Assembly: GCA_959606705.1 (NCBI GenBank) | Contig: CAUHLX010000046.1 | Coordinates: 1-12,224 of the forward strand | Source of the DNA: an uncultured Bacillota bacterium | GTDB lineage: Bacteria; Bacillota; Clostridia; Peptostreptococcales; Anaerovoracaceae | DNA length: 12,224 nucleotides | Reading direction: 5' to 3' | Shown: positions 1 through 7,230 of the stretch, piece by piece | Numbering within the stretch: position 1 is the first letter of the stretch | Layout: the number at the start of each line of letters is the position of its first letter | Position numbers and translations under genes: made by a program | Notes under the pieces: generated by a model | What the model was told of the DNA's origin: nothing | Database searches by the model: none | Seen by the model: only the letters and a program-made list of their open reading frames with translations

Positions 1-679
1 GAGCGGTCCAGCCGAACAGGGCTCGCCCTTTTGCGCGCTGATGCTCGACGGAAGGCTGGCCCAGAATGGACAGGTTGGCGGAGATGAAGTCGGGATGGGA
101 GAGAATGTTGAGCCACATCCGGCGCAGCGCCAGCTTTTGAAGACAGAACATATGCTCCGAGGTAAAATCGGAAACCAGCTGTCCCCGGGGGATTTGGGGG
201 GCATGATCGTAAAACCACTTCATGCGGAAGGGATCGAAGGACTGCACGGCAAATCGGCCCCCGCAGCTTTTCCGATAGGCCAAAAGCGTTTGCAGCAGGG
301 GAGTCTCCATCTTTCCGATGGGGGTGTCATATTTCAATTCGATCAGCAGCGGCACATGGTTTTCCACCAAGGACAGGGTTTCCTTCAGAGTGGGAATGAC
401 GCAGTTCGTATTTTTCAATCGCAGCTTCTTCAGTTCCGCCAGTGTGCAGTCCGCGATCCTGCGGCTGTCGCCGGTCATCCGCTTTAAACTGTCGTCGTGA
501 AAAACCACCAGCTGTCCGTCGATGGTGATGTGCACGTCCAGCTCGATGGGATAGCCTAGGCTCATGGCCTTGGCAAAGGCTTCCGAAGAGTTCTCCGCCG
601 TTTTGATGTTGTCGAAGATGCCGCGGTGGGCGATCAGCCGATGAGTTAGGCTTTCCAGGTCACAGGTCCTCTTTGTCAT
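1..679 (-). CDS. Glycerophosphodiester phosphodiesterase family protein (3' end outside window)
   Basis: This minus-strand reading frame is open for 226 codons from an ATG at 679 to the window edge, so the C-terminus is missing. It shows the GDPD-family signature in order: AHRG (catalytic H18, R19), an AEN..EAF segment standing in for the usual PENT, ELDVH (metal ligands E46, D48), and VVFHDD (H61). IELK and VQSFDP follow later, as is typical of the TIM-barrel GDPDs. Family members hydrolyse glycerophosphodiesters to glycerol-3-phosphate and an alcohol. No signal peptide is visible, so it is probably cytosolic and acts on imported or turnover products. An AGGAGG ribosome binding site lies 8 nt before the ATG. 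It is divergent from uppP, and its own promoter is proposed at 711-739. Substrate cannot be told from sequence. Confidence 0.9.
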   Translation of the reverse strand, partial: MTKRTCDLESLTHRLIAHRGIFDNIKTAENSSEAFAKAMSLGYPIELDVHITIDGQLVVFHDDSLKRMTGDSRRIADCTLAELKKLRLKNTNCVIPTLKETLSLVENHVPLLIELKYDTPIGKMETPLLQTLLAYRKSCGGRFAVQSFDPFRMKWFYDHAPQIPRGQLVSDFTSEHMFCLQKLALRRMWLNILSHPDFISANLSILGQPSVEHQRAKGRALFGWTA

Positions 680-710
680 GTATCCGTCCTCCTGTTGTTT
701 CAATGATTGA

Positions 711-739
711 ATTTTACATTCTATTCCGGCAGACTGCAA
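711..739 (-). promoter_or_regulatory. Candidate sigma-A promoter of the GDPD gene
   Basis: Read on the minus strand, there is a TTGCAG -35 element, a 17-bp spacer and a TAAAAT -10 element, placed about 32 bp before the ATG at 679. Spacing is ideal and four or five of six positions fit in each box. This is a consensus match by eye, with no start-site evidence. Confidence 0.5.
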
Positions 740-778
740 ATCTTTAAAAGGTTTTATCTTTTTTCATTGTTTCCAAAG

Positions 779-807
779 TTGTAGCCGGCTCCGGCCTGTG
801 ATATAAT
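779..807 (+). promoter_or_regulatory. Extended -10 promoter of uppP
   Basis: A perfect TATAAT at 802-807 is preceded by TG at 799-800 (the TGnTATAAT extended -10) and by a weak TTGTAG -35 at 779-784, with a 17-bp spacer. A start near 814 would give a leader of about 50 nt before the ATG at 864. The extended -10 likely compensates for the poor -35. Confidence 0.7.
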
Positions 808-863
808 TTCCAATCGACAGGGAAATACGAATGGCAGTTTGAGAAAGGGGAATGGATTGCGGT

Positions 864-1691
864 ATGGATTGGATTGAGATTATGAAAGCGGCTTTTTTCG
901 GAATCGTAGAGGGGATTACCGAATGGCTGCCGATCAGCAGTACGGGGCATATGATTCTGGTGGACGAGTTCGTTCATATGAATGTGTCCCGGGAATTTTG
1001 GAACATGTTTTTAGTGGTCATCCAATTGGGAGCGATCCTGGCGGTGGTAGTGCTTTACTGGGGGAAGCTTTGGCCGTTTTCATTTAAAAAAGGTCAGCCT
1101 CATGTAAAAATAAAGACCTTTCAGCTGTGGTTCAAGGTCATCGTGGCCACGCTTCCGGCTATGATCATTGGCTTGCCATTTAACGATATCATGGAGGAGA
1201 AGTTTTCCAACTGGAAGGTGGTTTCCATAGCGCTGATCGTCTACGGCGTGATTTTCATTCTTTTGGAAAACCGCAATAAACATCGGAGACCTACGACCAC
1301 GGACCTGGAGCATTTGAGCTATAAGACCGCGCTGGGGATTGGGTGTTTTCAGGTGCTGTCTCTGATTCCGGGCACTTCGAGATCCGGCTCCACGATTATC
1401 GGCGGCATGCTTTTGGGGACCTCCCGCGAGGTGGTTGCGGAGTTTACCTTCTTTTTGGCGATTCCGGTGATGTTCGGAGCCAGTTTTCTGCGGCTGCTGA
1501 AGTTCGGATTCGCGTTTACGGGGTTGGAGCTGACCATTCTTCTGGTGGGAATGGTGGTGGCGTTTTTTGTTTCTATCGTGGCCATCAAATTCCTCATGAG
1601 TTATATCAAGAAAAACGATTTCAAGGTATTCGGTTATTACCGGATCATTTTAGGCGCTCTGGTGATCGGATATTTCCTTCTGGCCAGATAA
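864..1691 (+). CDS. uppP: Undecaprenyl-diphosphate phosphatase UppP (BacA)
   Basis: UppP dephosphorylates undecaprenyl pyrophosphate to undecaprenyl phosphate at the membrane. This recycles the lipid carrier for peptidoglycan and other wall polymers and gives basal bacitracin resistance. The 275-residue product matches the family length (about 270). It carries both active-site motifs: EGITEWLPISSTGH at residues 16-29 and PGTSRSGST at 169-177, the latter with the conserved Arg (R173). The rest is hydrophobic, consistent with the multi-pass fold. An in-frame ATG at 852 would add four residues, but the purine-rich AAAGGGG (844-850) lies only one base before it. The ATG at 864 gives the usual family N-terminus, so it is preferred although its SD spacing (13 nt) is long. 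The gene is monocistronic, between an extended -10 promoter and a terminator at 1768. Confidence 0.96.
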   Translation: MDWIEIMKAAFFGIVEGITEWLPISSTGHMILVDEFVHMNVSREFWNMFLVVIQLGAILAVVVLYWGKLWPFSFKKGQPHVKIKTFQLWFKVIVATLPAMIIGLPFNDIMEEKFSNWKVVSIALIVYGVIFILLENRNKHRRPTTTDLEHLSYKTALGIGCFQVLSLIPGTSRSGSTIIGGMLLGTSREVVAEFTFFLAIPVMFGASFLRLLKFGFAFTGLELTILLVGMVVAFFVSIVAIKFLMSYIKKNDFKVFGYYRIILGALVIGYFLLAR

Positions 1692-1767
1692 AAGGCGGAG
1701 GGCTTCGACCGCTGGAGACGAAGCGATGAAAAACCGGCAGGACCGGCCAACGGAACAAAAATCGAGA

Positions 1768-1799
1768 GGATGCGGACGAAAAGGTTCGCGTCCTTTTTT
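1768..1799 (+). terminator. Intrinsic terminator of uppP
   Basis: A 10-bp stem (1768-1777 with 1784-1793, two G-U wobbles) with a GAAAAG loop is followed by six T residues (1794-1799). It lies 77 bp after the uppP stop. Read from the other side, the stem is followed by TCTCGATTTTTG, so it might also weakly stop the O-acetyltransferase transcript coming from 1875. Confidence 0.85.
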
Positions 1800-1874
1800 A
1801 TGCCGGCCGCAATGGGTGGGGATTTCCGAAGCGATGGCTCGGTTTGCGGAGAAGCTGTATGGCTGAATCATTTC

Positions 1875-2441
1875 TCAATCAATGCGTTTCACCACGCGGC
1901 AGGGGTTACCCACCGCGACTACGCCGGAGGGGATATCCTCGGTAACCACACTGCCCGCGCCGATGACGGAGTTGTCGCCGATGACCACTCCGGGCAGGAC
2001 CGTAACACCGCCTCCGATCCACACGTTATTTCCGATGGTGATGGGCTTGGCGTACTCCAGGCCCTGATTGCGCCGTGTCACGTCCAGAGGGTGGGAAGCC
2101 GCGTAAAAGCCGCAGTTGGGAGCGATAAAAACGTGGTCGCCGAAGGTGACCTTCGCGGCGTCGAGAATGATACAATTGTAATTGGCGTAGAAGTCCTCAC
2201 CTATCTCGATATTGTAACCGTAGTCGCAGTGAAAGGGCGGAATGATTTCCAAGCGTTCTCCGGTTTTTCCTAAAATTTCTCCCAACAGCTTCCGGCGCTG
2301 ATCGGTCCGGCCGGGAGGCAGATTGTTATAGTCGAAACAGAGGTTGGCGCAAGCCAGCCGTTCCGCAATCAGAGCTTCGTCGTGATTTGGGTCGTAAGGG
2401 ATTCCCCGGGCGGCCTTTTCTTTTTCCGTCATGATTTTCAT
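1875..2441 (-). CDS. Sugar O-acetyltransferase, maltose/galactoside (Maa/LacA) type
   Basis: Enzymes of this family transfer acetyl from acetyl-CoA to a sugar hydroxyl in the cytosol. The 188-residue product has the N-terminal Mac domain (about residues 5-55, starting MTEKEKAARGIPYDP) followed by left-handed beta-helix hexapeptide repeats. These include a FYANYNC segment with N87 and N89, the conserved ASHPLD with probable catalytic H117, and late turns such as IGNNVWIGGGVTVLPGV. Length fits the family (about 183-203). The ATG at 2441 has AGGAGA about 8 nt upstream, better placed than the internal ATG at codon 4. It stands alone on the minus strand with a good promoter at 2477-2505. The name maa is often applied to such proteins, but the acceptor sugar is unknown. 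Confidence 0.93.
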   Translation of the reverse strand: MKIMTEKEKAARGIPYDPNHDEALIAERLACANLCFDYNNLPPGRTDQRRKLLGEILGKTGERLEIIPPFHCDYGYNIEIGEDFYANYNCIILDAAKVTFGDHVFIAPNCGFYAASHPLDVTRRNQGLEYAKPITIGNNVWIGGGVTVLPGVVIGDNSVIGAGSVVTEDIPSGVVAVGNPCRVVKRID

Positions 2442-2476
2442 CGGTGATTTCTCCTATTTTCAGGCTTTTTTCTATT

Positions 2477-2505
2477 ATCATAACTCAATGTCGCCCGGTT
2501 GTCAT
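2477..2505 (-). promoter_or_regulatory. Candidate sigma-A promoter of the O-acetyltransferase gene
   Basis: On the minus strand an ATGACA -35 (five of six consensus) and a TATGAT -10 (five of six) are separated by 17 bp. They lie 36 bp before the ATG at 2441. This is a match by eye only. Confidence 0.65.
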
Positions 2506-2559
2506 TGGCTCTTAATAATTTGGTAAGAATCTGTCACTTTGTTCGTAATAATTCCCGTC

Positions 2560-2700
2560 TATACTAGTAAATGAACCGAGGGGACGAGTTCCAAAAGGGG
2601 ATTGGGGAAATGTCTTGAGGGAGATCGCCGAACAGTGTGACGGTCTCCCGGTTCCGAAATCATACATGAGATAAAGAAGAGCGGATTGGGGGATATAAAT
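2560..2700 (+). other. Promoter region and structured 5' leader of the glycosyltransferase operon
   Basis: The 259-bp gap between divergent genes (2442-2700) holds a possible -10 TATACT at 2560-2565. Its -35 is poor: TTGTTC at 2539-2544 gives only a 15-bp spacer. About 135 nt of leader follows before the ATG at 2701. In it, GAACC (2573-2577) can pair with GGTTC (2650-2654), and GGGAGA (2619-2624) with TCTCCC (2644-2649), with CCG/CGG inside, giving a nested hairpin. No T-run follows it and I do not recognise a known riboswitch class. The structure is seen in the sequence; a regulatory role is inference. Confidence 0.35.
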
Positions 2701-3897
2701 ATGAACGTTTTGATTCTGACAGGGAAATTTGGGATGGGGCACATGTCGGCGGCTCGGACGCTGGCAGCGGAAATCGAACAGAGCCATTTGGCTGCCAATG
2801 TGATCATCGAGGATATTTACGAATGGATTTTTCCCGGCTGCTGCGACGTGCTGTACGGAGCATATTCCTCTATGGTAGGCAAAGGCTGCAAGCTTTATAA
2901 TTTAGCATATAAGAAAACGACCTCTTACGGAAAGTCGGAAAAAAATCGGCGGTCGCCTTTGCAGAAGCATTTTATGAAGGCGCTGTCTCAGGTGCTGGAA
3001 GCCAGAAAGCCGGATGTGGTGATCGCTACGTATTCTCTGTGCTCCCAGTTGATGGCCGAGCACAAGAAGGAGACCGGGAGCTCGCTTCCGCTGGTGACTT
3101 GCATTACGGATGTAACCACTCACAGCGTTTGGACGAACTGTCAGACTGATTTGTATCTGGTGGCCAGTGAGAGCACCAAGGCGAGCTTAGTTGCCAATGG
3201 GATTCCGGCGGAGCGGATCAAAATCAGCGGAATCCCGGTGCGGGGAGAATTCCGGTGCGCAGGGGAGCGTCGGGCTGACCGGGTGGAAGCCGCGAAAGCC
3301 GGTCGGGAAATGGGCGATGGAAACAAGCATCTGCTGATTATGGGAGGGGGATTGGGGCTCCTTCCCGAAAACACACACTTTTACGAAGAGCTGGACCAGG
3401 TGGAGGGGCTGAGCACCACGGTCATCACGGGGAAGAATCGGAAGCTCTACGTGAAGCTTTCGGGCCGATTCAAGAATATCAACGTGCTGGGATTCACCGA
3501 CGAGGTGGATCGTTACATGCGGGAAGCGGACTTGATCATTTCAAAGCCGGGCGGGATCACGTTGTTTGAAGCCATCCATTCGGGCGTTCCCATGCTGGTG
3601 TTCCGTCCGTTTCTGGAACAGGAAATCAAGAACGGAGCGTTTATCGAGGAAAACGAATTGGGAATTGTCATCGAGAAGAAGCCGGAAAAATCCGTGGCCG
3701 AGATTCGGGAGATTTTAGCGGAAACAGAGCGGCTGTCCCGGATTCGGGAAAATATGAAACGGTTGAGGGACGGGCTGGACGATCAGGCGCTATTGAGCTT
3801 TCTGGCCAGGATATCCCGGGGACAGCTGCGGAGCATCCCTTCGGGGGAATGGAGCGGCGGTTCACGGAAGCATTGTGAATGGGAGGCGATTGCATGA
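2701..3897 (+). CDS. MGDG-synthase/UgtP-like glycosyltransferase (GT28)
   Basis: The 398-residue product resembles processive diacylglycerol glucosyltransferases (UgtP/YpfP) and plant MGDG synthases. These peripheral membrane enzymes transfer a sugar from a UDP-sugar to a lipid acceptor. The N-terminal domain opens with MNVLILTGKFGMGHMSAAR (GxGH glycine loop, residues 11-14). The C-terminal GT28 half starts near LLIMGGGLG (from about residue 211) and contains SKPGGITLFEAIHSG (S281 onward), the donor-nucleotide site. An in-frame TTG at 2686 would add five residues. The ATG at 2701 is preferred because GGGGGA (2688-2693) sits 7 nt before it and it starts directly at the first beta strand. Its stop overlaps the next start as ATGA, so it is translationally coupled to the deacetylase. 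It could also be annotated as a UDP-GlcNAc-type transferase; sugar and acceptor are unproven. Confidence 0.9.
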   Translation: MNVLILTGKFGMGHMSAARTLAAEIEQSHLAANVIIEDIYEWIFPGCCDVLYGAYSSMVGKGCKLYNLAYKKTTSYGKSEKNRRSPLQKHFMKALSQVLEARKPDVVIATYSLCSQLMAEHKKETGSSLPLVTCITDVTTHSVWTNCQTDLYLVASESTKASLVANGIPAERIKISGIPVRGEFRCAGERRADRVEAAKAGREMGDGNKHLLIMGGGLGLLPENTHFYEELDQVEGLSTTVITGKNRKLYVKLSGRFKNINVLGFTDEVDRYMREADLIISKPGGITLFEAIHSGVPMLVFRPFLEQEIKNGAFIEENELGIVIEKKPEKSVAEIREILAETERLSRIRENMKRLRDGLDDQALLSFLARISRGQLRSIPSGEWSGGSRKHCEWEAIA

Positions 3898-4709
3898 CAC
3901 GGTTTTTGAATGATTTCCTGTCGGGGGCGGGAGGATTTTTGTCCGCTCACGGACCGGTAATCGCAGTGGGGGGCATCGCCCTGGCCTTGCTTCTGCTCCT
4001 GGGAATGAATGTGATTCCCACCTGCTATCTTAAGTTTATCCGCAGCAGCGAGATGAAGGATGGGAAAAATAATATCATGTTGACCTTTGACGACGGTCCG
4101 GACCCGGATTACACCGAACCGCTGCTGGATCTGCTGAAGAAGAATGATGTGAAAGCCACCTTCTTCCTTCTCGCGGAAAAGGCGGAACGGTATCCGGAGA
4201 TCGTAAACCGCATGCTGGCCGAGGGACACCAGATTGGATTTCACGCGCTGAATCATCAAAATCTATGGTGGATGTCACCATCTAAGACCCGACGGAATTT
4301 CCAAGAGGGCCTTTCCGTTTTCCACAGAAGAGGCTGGCCGGTTCAGTGGTATCGGCCGCCGTTCGGCAACATCACACCTTGGGCGTTCTCGGACATGAGG
4401 GAAAACGGTCTGGAGCTCCAGCTCTGGAGCGTTATGGCTCAGGACTGGCGGGGAAGCCACACCGCCGAGGTCATTCTGAGAAAGCTGAGGGAGAGAGTCA
4501 AAGCGGGATCGGTGATCTGCCTCCACGACAGCGGAGAAGGCGCCGCGGCACCCGGGCAGCCGGAACAGACCATTCGGGCGCTGGAAACCTTCCTGCCTGA
4601 GATGAAGAAAAAGGGGTATCAATTCGTACAGCCGCAGAAAAAGGGTTCCGCGGTGGACGGGGAAACGGTATATCACAACGCGCTGAAAAGAATGAGGAAC
4701 GCTCAATGA
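3894..4709 (+). CDS. Membrane-anchored polysaccharide deacetylase (NodB/CE4 family)
   Basis: CE4 enzymes remove N- or O-acetyl groups from sugars using a divalent metal. The 271-residue product has one N-terminal hydrophobic segment (about residues 20-42) that probably anchors it in the membrane, then the NodB domain. Motif 1 is TFDDGP (64-69, D66/D67), motif 2 HALNH (117-121, metal ligands), motif 3 RPPFG (154-158), and motif 5 LHD (210-212). The key residues are intact, so activity is expected. The ATG at 3894 has GGGAGG (3881-3886) 7 nt upstream, better than the in-frame ATG at 3879, which lies inside the preceding gene. The ATGA overlaps at both ends couple it to the glycosyltransferase and the downstream membrane protein. 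This suggests that its substrate is the lipid-linked sugar made by the operon rather than bulk peptidoglycan, which is inference. Confidence 0.92.
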   Translation: MTRFLNDFLSGAGGFLSAHGPVIAVGGIALALLLLLGMNVIPTCYLKFIRSSEMKDGKNNIMLTFDDGPDPDYTEPLLDLLKKNDVKATFFLLAEKAERYPEIVNRMLAEGHQIGFHALNHQNLWWMSPSKTRRNFQEGLSVFHRRGWPVQWYRPPFGNITPWAFSDMRENGLELQLWSVMAQDWRGSHTAEVILRKLRERVKAGSVICLHDSGEGAAAPGQPEQTIRALETFLPEMKKKGYQFVQPQKKGSAVDGETVYHNALKRMRNAQ

Positions 4710-5833
4710 AAAAAATAAGGGAAAAGAAAAAACAAATTGGCAGCCTCCTGTTTTTCGGTGTGCTGTTCGGGCTGACCTTTTACTTCCTGTTTAAGGACCA
4801 CGAGATGACGTCGCTGGGGGCACTGATTCGGCAGGTGAATTGGCAATACCTAGGGGTGGGACTGGCCATCATGTGTCTGTTCTTCTCCTGTGAAGCGGTG
4901 AACCTGCGGATCTTGATGAAGTCCTTCGGTTACCGGATGTCCTTCCTGCGGGGAATGAAATACTCGCTGATCGATTTTTACTTCAGCGCGGTGACTCCGG
5001 GAGCCTGCGGCGGTCAGCCGGCACAGATTTGCTATATGAAAAAGGATCGGATCGAATTCGGCTCTTCCTCTCTGGCGCTGCTGCTGTTCAATCTGACCTA
5101 TCACATCGGTGTTCTGCTGATCTGGGCGGGAGCCTTCGCCTACACCTGGTTTGCGCAGGGAAAGATCCTCTTCTCCGATATGGGAGTGCTGAAGTATCTG
5201 ATGATTTACGGTGTGGCGGCTCAGGCGTTTCTGGTCATCGCCTTTTTCACGGCGGTATTTTCCAAGAAGCTGCTGCCCCGGGTCATTCACCAAGGGGTCG
5301 GACTGCTGCATCGAATCCACGTCGTAAAAAATCAGGAGGAGGTGCTGGAAAAGGTAGACACCCAGATCGGGGAATATCAGCGGGGAGCCGCTTATATCAA
5401 GGAGAACCCGCTGGTGCTCTGCAAAGTGCTTCTGGTGACCATGCTCCATCTGGCAACGCTGTTTTCCGTGCCGTTCTGGGTATTCAAGGCCTTCGGGCTG
5501 ACCGGCTTCGGGCTGTTTGAGATCATCGGACTTCAGGCGGCGCTGACGCTGTCGGTGGAATCTTTGCCTCTGCCTGGCGGAATGGGAGCCGCGGAAAACG
5601 GCTATCTTCTGATCTACGCGGGGATTTTCGGACCGGGCTTGGTCCTTCCGGCCATGCTGCTGTCCAGAGGACTGAACTACTATGCGCCGTTAGTGGTAGG
5701 CGGAATGGTGTCCGCGTTCGCCCAGCTTTCGGGGAAACGCAGGGAACTGAGGGAGCGGGCCGAAAAAGCTCTGAGCGAGAGGGGTGGAAAGGCGCTTCCC
5801 TCGGCGGCCGTATCGGGAAGAACGGCGGCCTGA
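4706..5833 (+). CDS. Flippase-like multi-pass membrane protein (LPG synthase TM / UPF0104 family)
   Basis: The 375-residue, mostly hydrophobic product begins with a basic stretch (MKKIREKKKQ) and a first membrane segment at about residues 11-29. It resembles the lysylphosphatidylglycerol synthase (MprF) membrane region, also called UPF0104/AglD-like. The conserved TPGACGGQPAQ motif starts at T97 and LPGGMGAAENGY lies at about 289-300. No soluble aminoacyl-transferase domain is present, so it is not a full MprF. Family members are thought to bind or flip lipids, and several work with glycolipid or glycan-lipid pathways. A GAGGA ribosome binding site sits 7 nt before the ATG, which overlaps the deacetylase stop as ATGA. 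It is the last gene of the operon before the terminator at 5846. The tail after about residue 345 is hydrophilic and Arg/Ala-rich. Confidence 0.88.
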   Translation: MKKIREKKKQIGSLLFFGVLFGLTFYFLFKDHEMTSLGALIRQVNWQYLGVGLAIMCLFFSCEAVNLRILMKSFGYRMSFLRGMKYSLIDFYFSAVTPGACGGQPAQICYMKKDRIEFGSSSLALLLFNLTYHIGVLLIWAGAFAYTWFAQGKILFSDMGVLKYLMIYGVAAQAFLVIAFFTAVFSKKLLPRVIHQGVGLLHRIHVVKNQEEVLEKVDTQIGEYQRGAAYIKENPLVLCKVLLVTMLHLATLFSVPFWVFKAFGLTGFGLFEIIGLQAALTLSVESLPLPGGMGAAENGYLLIYAGIFGPGLVLPAMLLSRGLNYYAPLVVGGMVSAFAQLSGKRRELRERAEKALSERGGKALPSAAVSGRTAA

Positions 5834-5845
5834 GGTTTGACATAG

Positions 5846-5894
5846 AAAAGACCGGGACGAAGGATGTCCATAGCATCCGGCGTCCCGGTCTTTT
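5846..5894. terminator. Strong bidirectional terminator between convergent genes
   Basis: A perfect 14-bp outer stem pairs 5846-5859 with 5881-5894. Its 5' arm starts AAAAGACCGG and its 3' arm ends CCGGTCTTTT. An inner GGATG/CATCC stem (5862-5866 with 5874-5878) lies within. The A-run on one side and T-run on the other let it end both the operon (stop at 5833) and the EamA gene on the minus strand (stop at 5959). Confidence 0.9.
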
Positions 5895-5958
5895 CATATA
5901 GGGAAATTCGTTGTTAACATAGTGTTGTCTTGACCGAACTGTGCTCGGAACCGTTTTG

Positions 5959-7035
5959 TCAATCTGTGTGTTTTTTCGATTTCAACCGTTCCAGCTCCGC
6001 CCGTTCCTTGGATTTCAATTCGTTCAGCTCGGCGCGTTCCTTCTCTTCCAGAACCTCAAGCTGAGACGGATCCAGCACTTCTTTTTCCAGCTCACTCTCC
6101 AGCTTCTCCGCCTTGGGAAGCAGCGCCGGAAGCAGATTGACCAGTGAGCCGCCCAGGATCAGCAGGATGCCTACTACCATATTTATGGGGATTACGTCGT
6201 GCAGGATGAGCATGGCCATCACCGGAGCCAGGGCCGGTTTAAAGAAAAATACCAGCGAGGCGGTGTTGGCCGAGGTTTCCTCCATAGCCATGAAATAAAA
6301 GGCGTAGCCGCCGCCGGTGACACCGATGCAGATGTACAGGGCGATCAGGATGGTGGTCGCGGTGTAGCCGCTGAACAAAGGTACGTCGGAGAACACCTCC
6401 AGCCCGTGAGAGGACAGGAGAGAGGCAATGGGCCCCAGTTTTCCCAGCAGAATGATCACCAGAAGCTCCAGACTGCCGCAGAGGAAGCTGGCGCAAGTGA
6501 CGGTGACGCCGCCGAACCGGGCGCACTGCTTTTTCCCCATAACGCCGTACAGTGCGAAGGTGACGGTGGCCACGGCGGTAAACAGCAGGCCGCTCAAGGA
6601 GAACTCCACGTGCAGGGGATTGACAATGAAGACGATTCCGATAATCTCCAGCCCCAGAGCGACCAGGTTTCGACGGTAAATCGCCTCTTTGATAAAGAGA
6701 TAGGCGAAGATCATGACAAAGACCGGGTTGCTGCTGAACAGCACCGCTACTACGGAGGCTTGCGTGTGTTCCACAGCCAGCTGATAGAAGGTCATGCTGA
6801 TGACGACACCCACCATGCCCAGGAGTGCGAAATACCGCAGACTGGCGGCATCCAGCTTTTCCTTTTTCTTAATGAGGGTGGCTCGGGCGAAGGGGATCAG
6901 GAACAGCCCGCCGATCAGAAAGCGTGTCATAGTCATCTGGAGCGGATGAAAGGCTCCGGTCACCAGCTTCAGCGCGATTTCCATGGAGCTGAACAGCAGG
7001 GTGGCGAACAAAATATAGAGATAGCCTTTTTTCAA
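5959..7035 (-). CDS. EamA/DMT-family transporter with charged C-terminal tail
   Basis: The 358-residue product has about ten hydrophobic segments arranged as two EamA repeats (about residues 5-140 and 150-295). The first carries a typical FYQLAVEHTQAS..AVLFSSNPVF region and the second AFYFMAMEETSAN. This is the 10-TM drug/metabolite exporter layout; the substrate is unknown. After about residue 305 comes an unusual tail of roughly 50 residues rich in Glu, Lys and Leu. It contains two adjacent 11-residue units, KERAELNELKS and KERAELERLKS, that look helical or coiled-coil. Translation appears to start at TTG (7035) with AGGAAG about 9 nt upstream; no ATG is well placed. It shares the terminator at 5846 with the opposing operon and lies downstream of a co-oriented LysR gene, across a repeat-rich gap. 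Confidence 0.9.
   Translation of the reverse strand: MKKGYLYILFATLLFSSMEIALKLVTGAFHPLQMTMTRFLIGGLFLIPFARATLIKKKEKLDAASLRYFALLGMVGVVISMTFYQLAVEHTQASVVAVLFSSNPVFVMIFAYLFIKEAIYRRNLVALGLEIIGIVFIVNPLHVEFSLSGLLFTAVATVTFALYGVMGKKQCARFGGVTVTCASFLCGSLELLVIILLGKLGPIASLLSSHGLEVFSDVPLFSGYTATTILIALYICIGVTGGGYAFYFMAMEETSANTASLVFFFKPALAPVMAMLILHDVIPINMVVGILLILGGSLVNLLPALLPKAEKLESELEKEVLDPSQLEVLEEKERAELNELKSKERAELERLKSKKHTD
5975..6040 (-). repeat. Two tandem 33-bp units encoding the EamA tail repeat
   Basis: The adjacent units 5975-6007 and 6008-6040 agree at about 25 of 33 positions by hand count and are in phase with the reading frame. They encode the two 11-residue units of the transporter tail. Divergence is spread over all codon positions, so the duplication is not very recent. 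Confidence 0.75.
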
Positions 7036-7063
7036 AATGGATAACTTCCTTTCAATATCTAAA

Positions 7064-7097
7064 TCTAACGGTTCCGGGGTTTCTCTAACGGCTCCGG
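7064..7097. repeat. Direct repeat, two copies of TCTAACGGYTCCGG
   Basis: The 14-bp units at 7064-7077 and 7084-7097 differ at one base and repeat with a 20-bp period. They lie just upstream of the EamA start (minus strand), where its promoter should be. I see no convincing -35/-10 pair there. Confidence 0.6.
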
Positions 7098-7105
7098 AAT
7101 TTCAT

Positions 7106-7230
7106 GGATCCGGCGTCGTGGGGCAAGGCACCCGGCATCATGGGGTAAGGGTACCCGGCATCATGGGGCAAGGGTGCCCGGCACCGTGGGGTAAGGCACC
7201 CGGCATCGTGGGGCCCCCGTGGGTTCGGGG
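7106..7230. repeat. G-rich tandem repeat, four 22/23-bp units plus degenerate ends
   Basis: Units 7124-7145, 7146-7168, 7169-7191 and 7192-7213 are nearly identical: YAAGG, a 3-4 base variable step, then CCCGGCAYCRTGGGG. A partial unit (7106-7123) precedes them and a degraded GTGGG/CGGGG end (7214-7230) follows. Lengths are 22, 23, 23 and 22, so any reading frame shifts between units, which argues that the array is non-coding. Some units contain small palindromes (GGGTACCC; GGTGC/GCACC). It resembles a minisatellite rather than a CRISPR, as no spacers separate the units. Confidence 0.85.

Noticed and set aside
1770..2273. 167-codon plus-strand frame antisense to the O-acetyltransferase
   Set aside because: It begins inside the uppP terminator and is rich in His, Asp and Gly, as expected for the reverse of hexapeptide repeats.
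2686..2700. TTG start for the glycosyltransferase
   Set aside because: The GGGGGA ribosome binding site lies inside this extension and is correctly spaced for the ATG at 2701.
4850..5449. 199-codon minus-strand frame antisense to the flippase-like gene
   Set aside because: His/Gln-rich shadow with no SD; the plus strand is part of an ATGA-coupled operon.
6199..7044. 281-codon plus-strand frame antisense to the EamA gene
   Set aside because: Rich in Gln, Gly, Asp and His with no domain; it is the typical shadow of a GC-biased membrane-protein gene. The minus-strand frame has clear TM segments.
7124..7213. CRISPR-like array
   Set aside because: Units are directly adjacent with no spacers, and no cas gene is present.
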